Source: Acidimicrobiia bacterium | GTDB taxonomy: Bacteria > Actinomycetota > Acidimicrobiia > Acidimicrobiales > SKKL01 | Direction: 5' to 3' | Assembly: GCA_016649895.1 (NCBI GenBank) | Contig: JAENWR010000001.1 | Location: 1-64,000 of the forward strand | Length of the DNA: 64,000 nucleotides | In this document: positions 48,430 through 57,693 of the stretch, one piece after another | Layout: the number at the start of each line of letters is the position of its first letter | Numbering within the stretch: position 1 is the stretch's first letter | Translations under genes and position numbers: made by a program | Notes under the pieces: generated by a model | Seen by the model: the letters and a program-made list of their open reading frames with translations, nothing else | What the model was told of the DNA's origin: nothing | The model's database searches: none

Positions 48430-49998
48430 GTGGAGACTGAGACGAACCTAGGCCGGACACCCCGTAGCGCAGCTGCGCTGAGTGGGCTCATCGCAGCGGT
48501 GGGCGCGCTGGCCGTTGGCGAGCTGGTCGCCGGCCTGTCGACGCACCTCGTGTCGCCGGTGGTGTCGGTGGGCAACGAGTTCATCGACCGCGTCCCGCGC
48601 CCCGTGAAGGACTGGGCCATTGCGTGGTTCGGAACCAACGACAAGGTCGTGCTGGTCGGCGGCATCGTGGTGACCGCCCTGCTCTTCGGCTGCGCACTCG
48701 GCGTGGCCGCCCGCAGCCGCACCTGGCTGGGGATCGCCGGCCTCGGGGTCTTCGCCCTCGTCGGCGCCGCTGCGGCGTACCAGGAGGTCGATGCCGCCTG
48801 GTTCGCGGGGTTGCCCAGCCTCGCGGCGTGGGCCGGTGGAGCTGCCGTGCTGCTGTGGCTGCTCGCCCGAGCGCACCTGGACGTGCCGGCACAGCACGAG
48901 GACCTCGCCCCTGCCCGAGCTCCCTCCGCCACCTCCCGCCGGACCTTCGTGCTCGGCAGCATCGGTGCCCTGAGCGCCGCGGCCGTCATCGGATCCACCG
49001 GTCGATGGCTGCAAGGCCGTTACAGCGCCGCCGCCTCGCGCCTGGCGGTGATGCTTCCTGCCGCGTCCCGTCCGAAGCTGCCTGTCGTCGACGGCGTCGA
49101 CCTCGAGGTTCCGGGCCTGTCCTCGTGGTACACGCCAAACACCGACTTCTACCGGATCGACACGGCTCTGCTGGTGCCCCAGGTGCAGGCCGAGGACTGG
49201 AGCCTCCGCATCCACGGAATGGTCGATCGGGAGCTCGAGCTCAGCTTCGACGAGCTGGTCAGCCGTGAGCTCTTCGAGGAGGACATCACCCTTCTCTGCG
49301 TGTCGAACGAGGTGGGTGGTTCGCTGGTCGGCAACGCCCGGTGGCTCGGGGTCCGACTCGACGAACTTCTCGCCGAGGCGGGCATCCAGCCGGACGCCGA
49401 CCAGATCGTCGGGCGGTCCTCGGACGGCTTCACCACCGGCTTCCCCGTGTCGACCCTCGACGACGGGCGCGCCGCCATGGTCGCGGTGGCCATGAACGGC
49501 GAGCCGCTGCCGCTGCGCCACGGCTTCCCCGCTCGCCTCGTGGTCCCCGGCCTCTACGGCTACCTGTCGGCCACGAAGTGGCTCACCGAGATCGAGCTGA
49601 CCCGGTTCGACCAGTTCGACCAGTACTGGGTGCAGCGGGGGTGGTCGGCGGAGGGGCCCATCAAGGTGATGTCGCGCATCGACACACCGAAGGGGCTGGC
49701 ACGGATCGCCGCCGGGACCGTCACCGTCGCCGGAGTGGCGTGGGCGCAGAACGTGGGGATCGGACGCGTCGAGGTGCGCATCGACGAGGGCGAGTGGATC
49801 GAGGCGACCCTGGCCGCCGAGGAGAACACCATGACCTGGCGCCAGTGGCGCCACGAATGGGATGCCACACCGGGGCGCCACCTCATCACGGTGCGGGCCA
49901 CCGGCCACGCCGGCCTCACCCAGACCGAGGACCGTGCCCTGCCGTTCCCGGATGGTGCGACTGGCTGGCACGAGATCGTGGTGAACGTCGAGGGCTGA
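48430..49998 (+). CDS. Membrane-anchored sulfite-oxidase-type molybdopterin protein
   Basis: 522 aa. GTG 48430 starts a protein with about four N-terminal membrane helices (residues 15-155), an SRRTFVLGSIGALSAA segment (a Tat-like twin Arg in the middle), then the oxidoreductase domain. The single Mo-ligand Cys is in ITLLCVSNEVGGSLVGNA. VPGLYGYLSATKWLTEIEL and a C-terminal Ig-like dimer domain (VAWAQNVGIGRVEVRIDEGEW) follow, as in SorA/sulfite oxidases. The membrane part is an N-terminal addition; electrons may go to the quinone pool (inference). Confidence 0.87.
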   Translation: METETNLGRTPRSAAALSGLIAAVGALAVGELVAGLSTHLVSPVVSVGNEFIDRVPRPVKDWAIAWFGTNDKVVLVGGIVVTALLFGCALGVAARSRTWLGIAGLGVFALVGAAAAYQEVDAAWFAGLPSLAAWAGGAAVLLWLLARAHLDVPAQHEDLAPARAPSATSRRTFVLGSIGALSAAAVIGSTGRWLQGRYSAAASRLAVMLPAASRPKLPVVDGVDLEVPGLSSWYTPNTDFYRIDTALLVPQVQAEDWSLRIHGMVDRELELSFDELVSRELFEEDITLLCVSNEVGGSLVGNARWLGVRLDELLAEAGIQPDADQIVGRSSDGFTTGFPVSTLDDGRAAMVAVAMNGEPLPLRHGFPARLVVPGLYGYLSATKWLTEIELTRFDQFDQYWVQRGWSAEGPIKVMSRIDTPKGLARIAAGTVTVAGVAWAQNVGIGRVEVRIDEGEWIEATLAAEENTMTWRQWRHEWDATPGRHLITVRATGHAGLTQTEDRALPFPDGATGWHEIVVNVEG

Positions 49999-50073
49999 TC
50001 TGCGACATCGGTCATCCACACGGGCGGGTGGCTCCGAACACTCTCGACAGCCCCCCCGAAAGGACCCCCCACC

Positions 50074-50784
50074 GTGTCACTCCGACGCCGCACCGCCCTC
50101 CTCGCCCCGCTCCTCTCCCTCGGCCTCATCGCCGCCGCCTGCGGAGGCGACGACGAGACCGCCACTGGCGATGATCCCGTCACCACCGAGACCATGTCCG
50201 ACGACTCGATGGCCGACGACTCGATGGCCGACGACGAGATGTCCGACGACTCGATGGCCGACGACTCGATGGCCGACGACTCGATGGCCGACGACGAGAT
50301 GTCCGATGCGGGTGCGACCTTCGGCGACGCGTGTGCTGCCGTGCCCGCCGATGGCGAGGGCAGCCTCGAGGGCATGGCCGACGATCCGGTCGCCACCGCC
50401 GCCTCGAACAACCCCGTACTCTCCACGCTCGTCACCGCCGTCGGCGCCGCCGACCTGGTCGACACCCTCAACACCGGCGGCCCCTGGACCGTGTTCGCCC
50501 CGTCGAACGACGCCTTCGCCGCCATCCCCGAGGCTGACATGAACGCCGTCATGGCCGACACCGAGATGCTCAGCTCGATCCTCACCTACCACGTGATCGA
50601 GGGGCGCCTCGCTCCTGAGGACCTCGCCGGCACCCACACCACGGTGAACGGCGCCGAGGTCGAGGTGTCCGGCAGCGACGAGAGCTTCACGGTCAACGAC
50701 GCCAACGTCATCTGCGGCAACGTGCAGACGGCCAACGCCACCGTCTACATCATCGACGCCGTGCTGATGCCGTCGGCCAACTGA
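50074..50784 (+). CDS. Fasciclin-domain lipoprotein with DDSM repeats
   Basis: 236 aa. GTG 50074, with AAAGGA upstream. Lipobox LLSLGLIAAACGGDD (Cys about 23) makes it a membrane-attached lipoprotein. Residues 41-75 are seven 5-residue units (MADDS, MADDE, MSDDS). The fasciclin (FAS1) domain follows: PVLSTLVTAVGAADLVDTL, WTVFAPSNDAFAAIP, LTYHVIEGRL and a C-terminal TVYIIDAVLMPS. Cell-surface adhesion is the family role. An acidic Met/Asp linker could also bind metals. Confidence 0.9.
   Translation: MSLRRRTALLAPLLSLGLIAAACGGDDETATGDDPVTTETMSDDSMADDSMADDEMSDDSMADDSMADDSMADDEMSDAGATFGDACAAVPADGEGSLEGMADDPVATAASNNPVLSTLVTAVGAADLVDTLNTGGPWTVFAPSNDAFAAIPEADMNAVMADTEMLSSILTYHVIEGRLAPEDLAGTHTTVNGAEVEVSGSDESFTVNDANVICGNVQTANATVYIIDAVLMPSAN
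50194..50298 (+). repeat. Seven 15-bp tandem repeats in the fasciclin lipoprotein
   Basis: ATGGCCGACGACTCG-type units encoding (M)(A/S)DD(S/E). The order is SDDS, ADDS, ADDE, SDDS, ADDS, ADDS, ADDE, so a 3-unit block has been duplicated with one extra unit. Likely length-variable between strains. Confidence 0.88.
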
Positions 50785-50818
50785 TCTCCGGCCACCCCGC
50801 GGCACTCCCCGCCGCACC

Positions 50819-50860
50819 GGACCCCGCCCCCCGCCGATGTTCGGCGACGGGGCGGGGTCC
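50819..50860. terminator. Strong hairpin terminator after the fasciclin gene
   Basis: Perfect 12-bp stem GGACCCCGCCCC with GGGGCGGGGTCC, and an inner GCCGA/TCGGC stem in the loop. No U-run follows (GTTCGCG), but stem stability is very high. It lies 35 bp after the stop and 35 bp before the flavin-reductase start. Confidence 0.7.
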
Positions 50861-50894
50861 GTTCGCGTCGCGGCTGGTCGGTAGCCTCGCCCGG

Positions 50895-51401
50895 GTGAGC
50901 CCCTACGAACCGATCAACCCGCTCGACTTCCGCAACGTCATGAGCCACTTCCCCACGGGGGTCACTGTCGTCACCGGAGCCCCGGAGGGCCGGCCGGCCG
51001 GGATGACCATCGGGTCGTTCTTCTCGGTCTCGCTCGATCCGCCGCTCGTCGGGCTGTGCGCCGGCAAGGGTTCCACCTCCTGGCCGCTCATCGAACCGGC
51101 CGGGTGCTTCACGGTGAACTTCCTCGGCGCCGACCAGGCGAACCTCAGCGACCACTTCGCCAGCTCGGCCGCCGACAAGTTCGACGGAATCGGATATCGA
51201 GCCGGCATCACGGGCTCGCCCATCCTCGACGGCGCCGTGGCCCACATCGACTGCGAGACCGACCGCATCGTCGACGCCGGCGATCACCACATCGTCATCG
51301 GCCGGGTGGTCGAGCTCGGCGTCGACCGTGACGACGGTGCCGACGGCGAGCCGCTGCTCTTCTTCCGACGCACCTACGGCACGTTCGCGGCGAGGAGCTG
51401 A
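50895..51401 (+). CDS. Flavin reductase-like (FMN-binding) protein
   Basis: 168-aa split-barrel flavoprotein. FRNVMSHFPTGVTVVTG at the N-terminus and PAGMTIGSFFSVSLDPPLV are family hallmarks of NAD(P)H:flavin reductases that supply reduced flavin to monooxygenases. GTG 50895. No partner oxygenase is adjacent. The carbonic-anhydrase gene follows after one base, so they are likely co-transcribed. Confidence 0.88.
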   Translation: MSPYEPINPLDFRNVMSHFPTGVTVVTGAPEGRPAGMTIGSFFSVSLDPPLVGLCAGKGSTSWPLIEPAGCFTVNFLGADQANLSDHFASSAADKFDGIGYRAGITGSPILDGAVAHIDCETDRIVDAGDHHIVIGRVVELGVDRDDGADGEPLLFFRRTYGTFAARS

Positions 51402-51402
51402 G

Positions 51403-51921
51403 GTGCCCGTCTACGCGCTCGGCGATCAGGTCCCGCGCATCGATCCCACCGCCTACGTCCACCCCGACTGCGTCATCATGGGCGATGTCACCATCGGGGC
51501 CGAGGCATCGATCTGGCCGGGTGCCGTGCTGCGAGGCGACGACGGGGGCATCGTCGTCGGTGCCCGCACCTCGATCCAGGACGGCTCGGTCATCCACACC
51601 ACGGCGCAGTTCCCCACCAAGGTTGGCTCCGACTGCGTCATCGGCCACATCGTGCACCTCGAGGGCTGCACGATCCACGACGGGGCGCTCGTCGGCTCGG
51701 GCTCGGTGGTCCTCCACGGCGCCCAGGTGCACACCGGAGCGCTGGTGGGCGCCAACGCCGTGGTGCCCAACGGCATGGAGGTGCCGTCCGGGGCCATGGC
51801 CCTCGGCATCCCTGCCAAGATCAAGCCCAACTCGGTCAACCCGCTGCAGATCAGCATGGGGGTCGAGTTCTACGTGGCCAGGGGGAAGCGCTACGCAGCC
51901 GAGCTGCGTCGCATCGACTAG
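51403..51921 (+). CDS. Gamma-carbonic-anhydrase-like hexapeptide protein
   Basis: 172-aa left-handed beta-helix protein. Hexapeptide repeats run from PTAYVHPDCVIMGDVTIGAE to PNGMEVPSGAMALGIPAKI. The zinc His positions lie in GSVIHTTAQ and in VIGHIVHLEGC, as in gamma-CA/YrdA/CaiE. The C-terminus carries one amphipathic helix. Whether it hydrates CO2 is unproven. GTG 51403 directly follows the flavin-reductase stop. Confidence 0.9.
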   Translation: MPVYALGDQVPRIDPTAYVHPDCVIMGDVTIGAEASIWPGAVLRGDDGGIVVGARTSIQDGSVIHTTAQFPTKVGSDCVIGHIVHLEGCTIHDGALVGSGSVVLHGAQVHTGALVGANAVVPNGMEVPSGAMALGIPAKIKPNSVNPLQISMGVEFYVARGKRYAAELRRID

Positions 51922-51949
51922 GAGCATGCGCGGAAAAGATCGCATGCTC
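51922..51949. terminator. Hairpin after the carbonic-anhydrase gene
   Basis: Perfect 9-bp stem GAGCATGCG/CGCATGCTC with a 10-nt loop starts right after the stop codon. A second short hairpin, GCCGCC-TTC-GGCGGC (51968-51982), lies before the convergent AlkB stop. Likely bidirectional termination region. Confidence 0.65.
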
Positions 51950-52003
51950 TCTGTTCCACCCGCTCTTGCCGCCTTCGGCGGCGGGCCGCTCGGGCCGCCG
52001 CTC

Positions 52004-52687
52004 TCAGCGGCTGTACAGGCGTGGGGCGCCGTAGGAGGCGCCGACCACCGGGCGGCCACGACGCGACGTCCACCGCCACTGCACCGAGATGCGTCCGCCC
52101 GTCGCGCGGTCGGGACGGGGCACGCCGTGCTCCCAGCCAGCCTGGCACGCGCCGCCCATGACGATGAGGTCGCCCTCGCCGGGGGCCACGTCGTGGACGG
52201 CGCCCTTGTACTCGGCCTCGTGGTCGTAGCGGTTGCCGCGGGGTCGCAGGTGGAACGGCCGCCGAGCCCCCAGCACGAGCAGGGCGATGATGGTCTCGTC
52301 GAGCCAGCGCATGTCGCGGTCGCGGTGCAGTGCCATCATGTCGCGCTCGTTGCGGTAGTAGGCGAGGCCGTAGCCGCCGAACTGCACGTGGTAGTGGTGC
52401 TGGAGCAGGCGTTGGGTCTCGGTGACTGCGGGATGCGGGGCCGGGGTGCCCCGTCCGTAGCTGGCGGCGAGCCGGGGCTCGTCGACCCAGCGCTCGTAGC
52501 GGAAGACCCGTCCCTGCTGCCACGGAGCGTTGCCCTCGACCGCGTCGTACACGCCGGTGGTGTCGTGACCGATCGAGTCGAGGAAGCCTCTGGCGACGTC
52601 GACCCACGACCGGTCATCGAGCTGCAGCCGCTCGAACGAGATGGTGGAGGAGTCGATCGACACGTGCGCGACGGTAGCGCCGCGCAT
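52004..52687 (-). CDS. AlkB-family 2-oxoglutarate/Fe(II) dioxygenase
   Basis: 227 aa. The double-stranded beta-helix has LAYYRNERDMMALHRDRDM (HxD iron ligands in HRD), LIVMGGACQAGWEHGVPR (distal His) and RISVQWRW (Arg for 2-oxoglutarate), with HLRPRG between. Nearest known role is oxidative demethylation of nucleic acid bases. It begins 4 nt after the amn stop on the same strand, forming a two-gene operon. Confidence 0.88.
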   Translation of the reverse strand: MRGATVAHVSIDSSTISFERLQLDDRSWVDVARGFLDSIGHDTTGVYDAVEGNAPWQQGRVFRYERWVDEPRLAASYGRGTPAPHPAVTETQRLLQHHYHVQFGGYGLAYYRNERDMMALHRDRDMRWLDETIIALLVLGARRPFHLRPRGNRYDHEAEYKGAVHDVAPGEGDLIVMGGACQAGWEHGVPRPDRATGGRISVQWRWTSRRGRPVVGASYGAPRLYSR

Positions 52688-52691
52688 GCGA

Positions 52692-53873
52692 TCAGTCGAC
52701 GTCGGACGGGGCTCCGAACAGGGGCTCGTCAGTGGAGCGGAGGTCGGCGTTGGGGATGCCGTCGGGGTGCACCTGCCGGACGCCCTCGATGCAGTCGAGT
52801 GCGATGTCGAGGTGCTGGCGACGGCTCGAGTCGTAGAAGTCGCGGGCGGCTTCCGACAGTTTGGGTGAGCCGTGCAGCGGCTTGTCGGAGACGCACAGGA
52901 GCGTGGCGTTGGGGATCCGGTAGCGGAAGCCGTTGGTCGCGATGGTGGCCGACTCCATGTCGACGGCCACGCTGCGCGACAGCTGCATGGCCTCGAGCGC
53001 GAGCCGCTGGTTGAGCTCCCAGTTGCGGTTGTCGGTGGTGTAGACGGTGCCCATCCGGAACGACGTGGTGCGCCGCTCGAGAGCGGCGAGGAGGAGGGCG
53101 TTGAGGCGCGGGTTGGGGATGACCGGCACGCTCGTGGGCAGTACCGCGTCGAGGATGTTGTCGGCCCGCATGTAGCCGGTGGCGAGCACGAAGTCGCCGA
53201 TGGCCTGGTGGTTGCGGAGCCCGCCGCAGTGGCCGATCATCAACATGGCATCGGGGCGCAGTACGGCGACGTGGTCGGTGATGGTCTTGGCGTTGGCGGG
53301 ACCCACCCCGATGTTCACGATCGACACCCCGCTGCCGTCGGGCTGGCGATGGTGCCAGGCCGGCATCTGGACACCGGGCCGCGAGGGGCCGACTGCGTCG
53401 GGGAAGTGCTCCTGGAACACCTCGACGTGCATCGCGTAGTTGGTGAAGACGATGTAGCGCTGGAACATGTCGGCGGGGGTGCCGGTGTAGTGACCGAGAC
53501 GGTCGAGCGAGAGGGACATGCGCTCGGGCCCGAACAGGAAGAGCTTCTTGGCCCGCAGGTCCCACTCGCTCTCGTCGAGGGCGGCGAACAGCTGCGGGTC
53601 GTCGAGGGCGAGCGCTGGCCGCGAAGGTCGCACCGCGACGGTGGCGCCCCGCTGCAGGAGGGCACCGATCTCGCGTTCGAGGTAGCGGCGGATGGCGGCG
53701 GGCCGTGCGAACTCGCCGGTGATGCGCGGGTTGTGCATCGACCACGGCCGGATGACCTCGATGGAGGGGTACCAGCCGTCGGCGTCGATCGCTTCGAGCG
53801 CGTCGCACAGGGCGGTGACAGCGGCATCGGTGCCGTCGAGGTCGAGGTCGGCGCCGTCGATCACGTGCTCCAC
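52692..53873 (-). CDS. amn: AMP nucleosidase
   Basis: 393-aa enzyme that splits AMP into adenine and ribose 5-phosphate. GTG 53873 with GAGG 8 nt upstream is chosen over the in-frame start at 54023. VNIGVGPANAKTITDHVAVL and SVAVDMESATIATNGFRYR (phosphorylase-fold active site), followed by LLCVSDKPLHGSPKL, are diagnostic. Shorter than the E. coli enzyme but with both domains. Operon with alkB-like gene; divergent from the ABC exporter pair. Confidence 0.92.
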   Translation of the reverse strand: MEHVIDGADLDLDGTDAAVTALCDALEAIDADGWYPSIEVIRPWSMHNPRITGEFARPAAIRRYLEREIGALLQRGATVAVRPSRPALALDDPQLFAALDESEWDLRAKKLFLFGPERMSLSLDRLGHYTGTPADMFQRYIVFTNYAMHVEVFQEHFPDAVGPSRPGVQMPAWHHRQPDGSGVSIVNIGVGPANAKTITDHVAVLRPDAMLMIGHCGGLRNHQAIGDFVLATGYMRADNILDAVLPTSVPVIPNPRLNALLLAALERRTTSFRMGTVYTTDNRNWELNQRLALEAMQLSRSVAVDMESATIATNGFRYRIPNATLLCVSDKPLHGSPKLSEAARDFYDSSRRQHLDIALDCIEGVRQVHPDGIPNADLRSTDEPLFGAPSDVD

Positions 53874-53928
53874 CCGATGATCCTCGCGCGTTCTCAGGTG
53901 TGCGGCAGGGGCGACTCCGGCCGTGGCA

Positions 53929-53946
53929 CTTCGATCGCGCTCGAAG
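53929..53946. promoter_or_regulatory. Palindrome between amn and the ABC exporter genes
   Basis: CTTCGA, six bases (TCGCGC), TCGAAG. It lies in the 242-bp divergent region. No other clear signal is seen there. Confidence 0.35.
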
Positions 53947-54115
53947 CGCGTGCCGCCTCCGTGAGATCTCTGCCGAAACCGGGTTGGGGGCGGCCACCCG
54001 AGATCGTTAGGCTCTGGAAGCATTCGTTCGACTGGCGGACGAGGCCGGCGGACCGACTCAGGGGGATCCGACCATCTCAGGCACTACCGAAGAGGCACGA
54101 CATCCCGGCTGGGGG

Positions 54116-55861
54116 TTGCTGCGCGAGAGGGTCTCCGAGCAGCGCAAGGGCATCGCGGTCGGGGTCCTCGTCGGTCTGATGTGGACCGCCGGCAAGGTCA
54201 CGGTGCCGTGGGTGGTCAAGCAGGGCATCGACAACGGCATCGAGGTCGACCCGCCCGACCTCGGCTCGATCCGCCTCTGGGGTCTCATGATCCTGGCGGC
54301 GGGCACCGTCTCGGCCGGGTTCGCCGGCGCTCGGCGCTACATGGCGTTCCGCGAGGCTCGCTTCGCCGAAGCCACCCTCCGCGACCAGATCTTCGCCCAG
54401 ATCCAACGCCTGCACTTCGCCTACCACGACCACACCCAGGCCGGTCAGCTCATGAGCCGTGGCGCCACCGACCTCCAGCAGGTGCAGGCGTTCGTGGTGA
54501 TGATCCCGATGACGATCAGCAACGCCATGACCGTCATCGCCGTGACGGTGCTGCTCGTCCTCCTCGACCCGATCCTCACGCTCTTCGCGCTCGGCGCCCT
54601 GCCGCTCGTCAACATCATGGGCAAGCGCTTCTCCACCCGCCTGTTCCCGTCGGTGATGGGCATCCAGGAGGAGTCGGCCCAGCTCGCTGCCGTGGTCGAC
54701 GAGACCGTGTCGGGCATCCGCGTCGTGAAGGGGTTCGGAGCCGAGGACGCGCAGGCCGCGCGGCTGAAGACCGAGGCCGACGATGTGTTCGGCATGGCGA
54801 TGGATGCATCGCGCACCCGCGCCACGTACCTGCCGGCCATCGAGCTCATCCCCAACATCGGGCTCATCGCGGTCCTGGCCTATGGCGGCCACCAGATCCT
54901 CAGCGGTGAGCTCACCCTCGGAACGCTCGTCTCGTTCAACCTCTACGTGGTGCTGCTCATCCAGCCGCTCCGCATGCTGGGCATGATCATCGCCCAGGCC
55001 CAGCGAGCTGCGGCCGCCGCCGACCGGGTGGCCGAGGTGTTGTCGACCGCACCGCGCATCGCCGATCCGGCGCACCCCACGCCGCTGCCGTCGAAGGGCC
55101 CCGGGCTCGGGCACGTCACGTTCGAGGGGGTCCACTTCTCCTACAGCGACGGCACCAAGGTGCTCGACGGGCTCGACCTCGACATCAGCGCCGGTGAGTC
55201 GATCACACTCGTCGGCGCGACCGGCTCGGGGAAGAGCACCGTCGCCCGCCTGATCCCCCGGTTCTACGACGTGCGGCAGGGACGCGTCCTGCTCGACGGT
55301 GTCGATGTCCGGCAGGCGCCGCTCACCGAGCTGCGACGCTCGGTCGGCATCGTCTTCGAGGAGACGTTCCTCTTCTCCGACACCATCGGCGCCAACATCG
55401 CGTTCGCCGATCCCGATGCCCCCCGAGAACAGATCGAGAGGGCAGCGCGTCTCTCGGGCGCCCACGACTTCATCGTCGACCTACCCGACGGCTACGCCAC
55501 CGAGATCGGCGAGCGAGGCTTCTCGCTCTCGGGCGGGCAACGCCAGCGCATCGCCATCGCCCGTGCCATCCTCGCCGACCCACGGGTGCTCATCCTCGAC
55601 GACGCCACCTCGTCGGTCGACCCGACCAAGGAGCACGAGATCCGCGACGCGCTGGGCGAGGTGATGGAGGGTCGCACCACCATCGTCATCGCCCACCGCC
55701 CGGCCACCATCGCCCTGGCCGACCGCGTGGTCCTGCTCGACCGCGGTCGCATCGCCGCCGAGGGCACCCACGACGAGCTGCTGGCCACCAACGCCGCCTA
55801 CCGGCAGGTGCTCGCGGCCATCGACCGAGCCGGCGAGCTGCCCGAGGAGGTTCGGCTGTGA
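54116..55861 (+). CDS. ABC exporter half-transporter, degenerate-site subunit
   Basis: 581 aa, six membrane helices followed by an ATPase domain. Walker A GATGSGKST (about 366-374), signature LSGGQRQRIAIARA and Walker B VLILDDATSSVD, where the catalytic Glu is Asp; the Q-loop position reads VFEETFLF with Glu for Gln. Such deviations mark the degenerate ATP site of heterodimeric exporters (TM287/288, TmrAB). TTG 54116 is the only NTG-type start; the frame stays open up to a TAG at 54008-54010, so the start is uncertain. The partner follows in a 4-nt overlap. Confidence 0.9.
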   Translation: MLRERVSEQRKGIAVGVLVGLMWTAGKVTVPWVVKQGIDNGIEVDPPDLGSIRLWGLMILAAGTVSAGFAGARRYMAFREARFAEATLRDQIFAQIQRLHFAYHDHTQAGQLMSRGATDLQQVQAFVVMIPMTISNAMTVIAVTVLLVLLDPILTLFALGALPLVNIMGKRFSTRLFPSVMGIQEESAQLAAVVDETVSGIRVVKGFGAEDAQAARLKTEADDVFGMAMDASRTRATYLPAIELIPNIGLIAVLAYGGHQILSGELTLGTLVSFNLYVVLLIQPLRMLGMIIAQAQRAAAAADRVAEVLSTAPRIADPAHPTPLPSKGPGLGHVTFEGVHFSYSDGTKVLDGLDLDISAGESITLVGATGSGKSTVARLIPRFYDVRQGRVLLDGVDVRQAPLTELRRSVGIVFEETFLFSDTIGANIAFADPDAPREQIERAARLSGAHDFIVDLPDGYATEIGERGFSLSGGQRQRIAIARAILADPRVLILDDATSSVDPTKEHEIRDALGEVMEGRTTIVIAHRPATIALADRVVLLDRGRIAAEGTHDELLATNAAYRQVLAAIDRAGELPEEVRL

Positions 55862-57690
55862 GGGGCGTTCCATCAGGCGTCGACGAAGAGGACAGGCTCG
55901 ACGCCGAACAGGCCAAGCACGTCATTCGCAGGGCGGCGCAGATGATGCAGCCGTACCGCTCGAAGGTGCGTCTGGCCGTCGGGTTCATCGCCCTCTACAC
56001 CGCCAGCATCCTCGCCGGGCCGTACCTGGTGAAGTGGGCCATCGACAAGTCGCTCAAGCCGGGGTACGACGCGCTCCAGCGCGGCGATGGCCTCCCCGAC
56101 GACGTCTTCCGGGTCCTCAACACGACCATCGGCCTCTACGTGGTCGTCGCCATCGTGGCCTACTTCGCCCAGCGCATGGCGATCATGACCCTCGCCCGGG
56201 TCGGCGAGAACTTCCTGCGCGACCTGCGAACTCGGGTGTTCGCCCACCTGCAGCGGCTGTCGATGCCCTTCTACGACCGCGAGAAGGCCGGCGTGATCAT
56301 CTCGCGGATGACCTCCGACATCGACACCATGCAGGAGCTGGTGCAGCAGGGACTGATGAACTTCGTGTCGGCCGCCCTGCTGCTGGTCTTCGCGCTGGGC
56401 ATGCTCACGTTGGTCTCGTGGCAGCTCATGTTGGTCTGCGCCCTCATCGTCCCGGTCGTGGTCGTCGCCAGCATCAAGTTCCAACGCGACTCGAACCGGG
56501 CCTACCTCACGGTGCGCGACCGCATCGGCAACACGCTCTCGGGGCTGCAGGAGGGCATCGCCGGGGTGCGCGTCATCCAGGCCTACGGCCGCCAGGAGAT
56601 CCAGACCGGCCGCTTCGCCACGGGCAACCGCGAGCTCTACGAGGCCCACATGGACTCGGTGAGGGTGCAGTCCTGGTACGTGCCGATCATCGAGTTCGCC
56701 GGACACTTCACCACCGCTGCCGCCATCGGTGTGGGTGGCTACATGGTCACCGAGGACATCGTGACGACGGGGACGGTGGCCTTCTTCGTCCTCACGCTCT
56801 CCAACCTGTTCGAGCCGATCCAGCAGCTCAGCCAGCTCTTCAACCAACTCCAGTCGGCGGGCGCCGCGCTGCAGAAGATCTTCGTCCTGCTCGACACCGA
56901 CGTCGACGTGTCCGAACGACCGGGCGCGGTCGACCTCCCCCCGACCGGCGACATCGAGGTGCGCGACGTCGTCTTCCGCTACAGCTCGGGCGGCGACACC
57001 GTGCTCGCCGGCGTGAACCTCACCATCGCCGAGGGCGAACGCCTCGCTCTCGTCGGCCCCACCGGTGCCGGCAAGTCGACGCTGGCCAAGCTCATCGCCC
57101 GCATGTACGACCCGGTCGAGGGCACGGTCAGCCTCGGGGGCGTCAACCTGCGCGACGCTACCCTCCGGTCACTGCGGCAGCGGGTGGTGGTCGTGCCCCA
57201 GGAGGGCTTCCTCTTCCACGGCACCATCCGAGACAACATCCGCCTGGTCCGGCCCGAGGCGTCGCCAGCCGACGTGAACGCCGCGCTCGACGCCCTCGGT
57301 CTGCGCGAGCGCTTCGAGGAGCTCGAGGACGGGCTCGAGACCGAGGTGAACGAGCGGGGCTCGCGCCTGTCGGCGGGGGAGAAGCAGCTCGTCTCGCTTG
57401 CCCGTGCCGCGCTGGTCGACCCTGCGGTGCTCGTCCTCGACGAAGCCACATCGAGCCTCGACCCGGGTACCGAGCAGCTCATCGAGAGCGCGCTCGAGGT
57501 GCTCATGGATGGCCGCACCGTCATCGTCATCGCCCACCGGCTGTCCACCTCGGAGCGCGCCGACCGTGTTGGCGTCGTCACCGAAGGCACCCTGCGCGAG
57601 CTCGGCACCCACGACGATCTGGTCGCCGCCGGTGGGCACTACGCCGCTCTCTACGCCACCTGGACGGGCGGCCTCACGAGCGCGAGCTGA
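55858..57690 (+). CDS. ABC exporter half-transporter, catalytic-site subunit
   Basis: 610 aa, six membrane helices plus ATPase domain. Walker A GPTGAGKST (about 399-407), Q-loop VVVPQEGFLFHG and Walker B VLVLDEATSSLD are canonical. The signature is LSAGEKQLVSLARA, a weakened C-loop. Paired with the previous subunit, the intact LSGGQ and this Walker B would make one working ATP site and one degenerate one. Substrate unknown (lipid, drug or peptide). GTG 55858 overlaps the upstream stop. Confidence 0.92.
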   Translation: MRGVPSGVDEEDRLDAEQAKHVIRRAAQMMQPYRSKVRLAVGFIALYTASILAGPYLVKWAIDKSLKPGYDALQRGDGLPDDVFRVLNTTIGLYVVVAIVAYFAQRMAIMTLARVGENFLRDLRTRVFAHLQRLSMPFYDREKAGVIISRMTSDIDTMQELVQQGLMNFVSAALLLVFALGMLTLVSWQLMLVCALIVPVVVVASIKFQRDSNRAYLTVRDRIGNTLSGLQEGIAGVRVIQAYGRQEIQTGRFATGNRELYEAHMDSVRVQSWYVPIIEFAGHFTTAAAIGVGGYMVTEDIVTTGTVAFFVLTLSNLFEPIQQLSQLFNQLQSAGAALQKIFVLLDTDVDVSERPGAVDLPPTGDIEVRDVVFRYSSGGDTVLAGVNLTIAEGERLALVGPTGAGKSTLAKLIARMYDPVEGTVSLGGVNLRDATLRSLRQRVVVVPQEGFLFHGTIRDNIRLVRPEASPADVNAALDALGLRERFEELEDGLETEVNERGSRLSAGEKQLVSLARAALVDPAVLVLDEATSSLDPGTEQLIESALEVLMDGRTVIVIAHRLSTSERADRVGVVTEGTLRELGTHDDLVAAGGHYAALYATWTGGLTSAS

Positions 57691-57693
57691 GGT

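Noticed and set aside
50194-50298. 15-bp repeats as a possible CRISPR or iteron array
   Set aside because: They have no spacers and keep the fasciclin lipoprotein reading frame.
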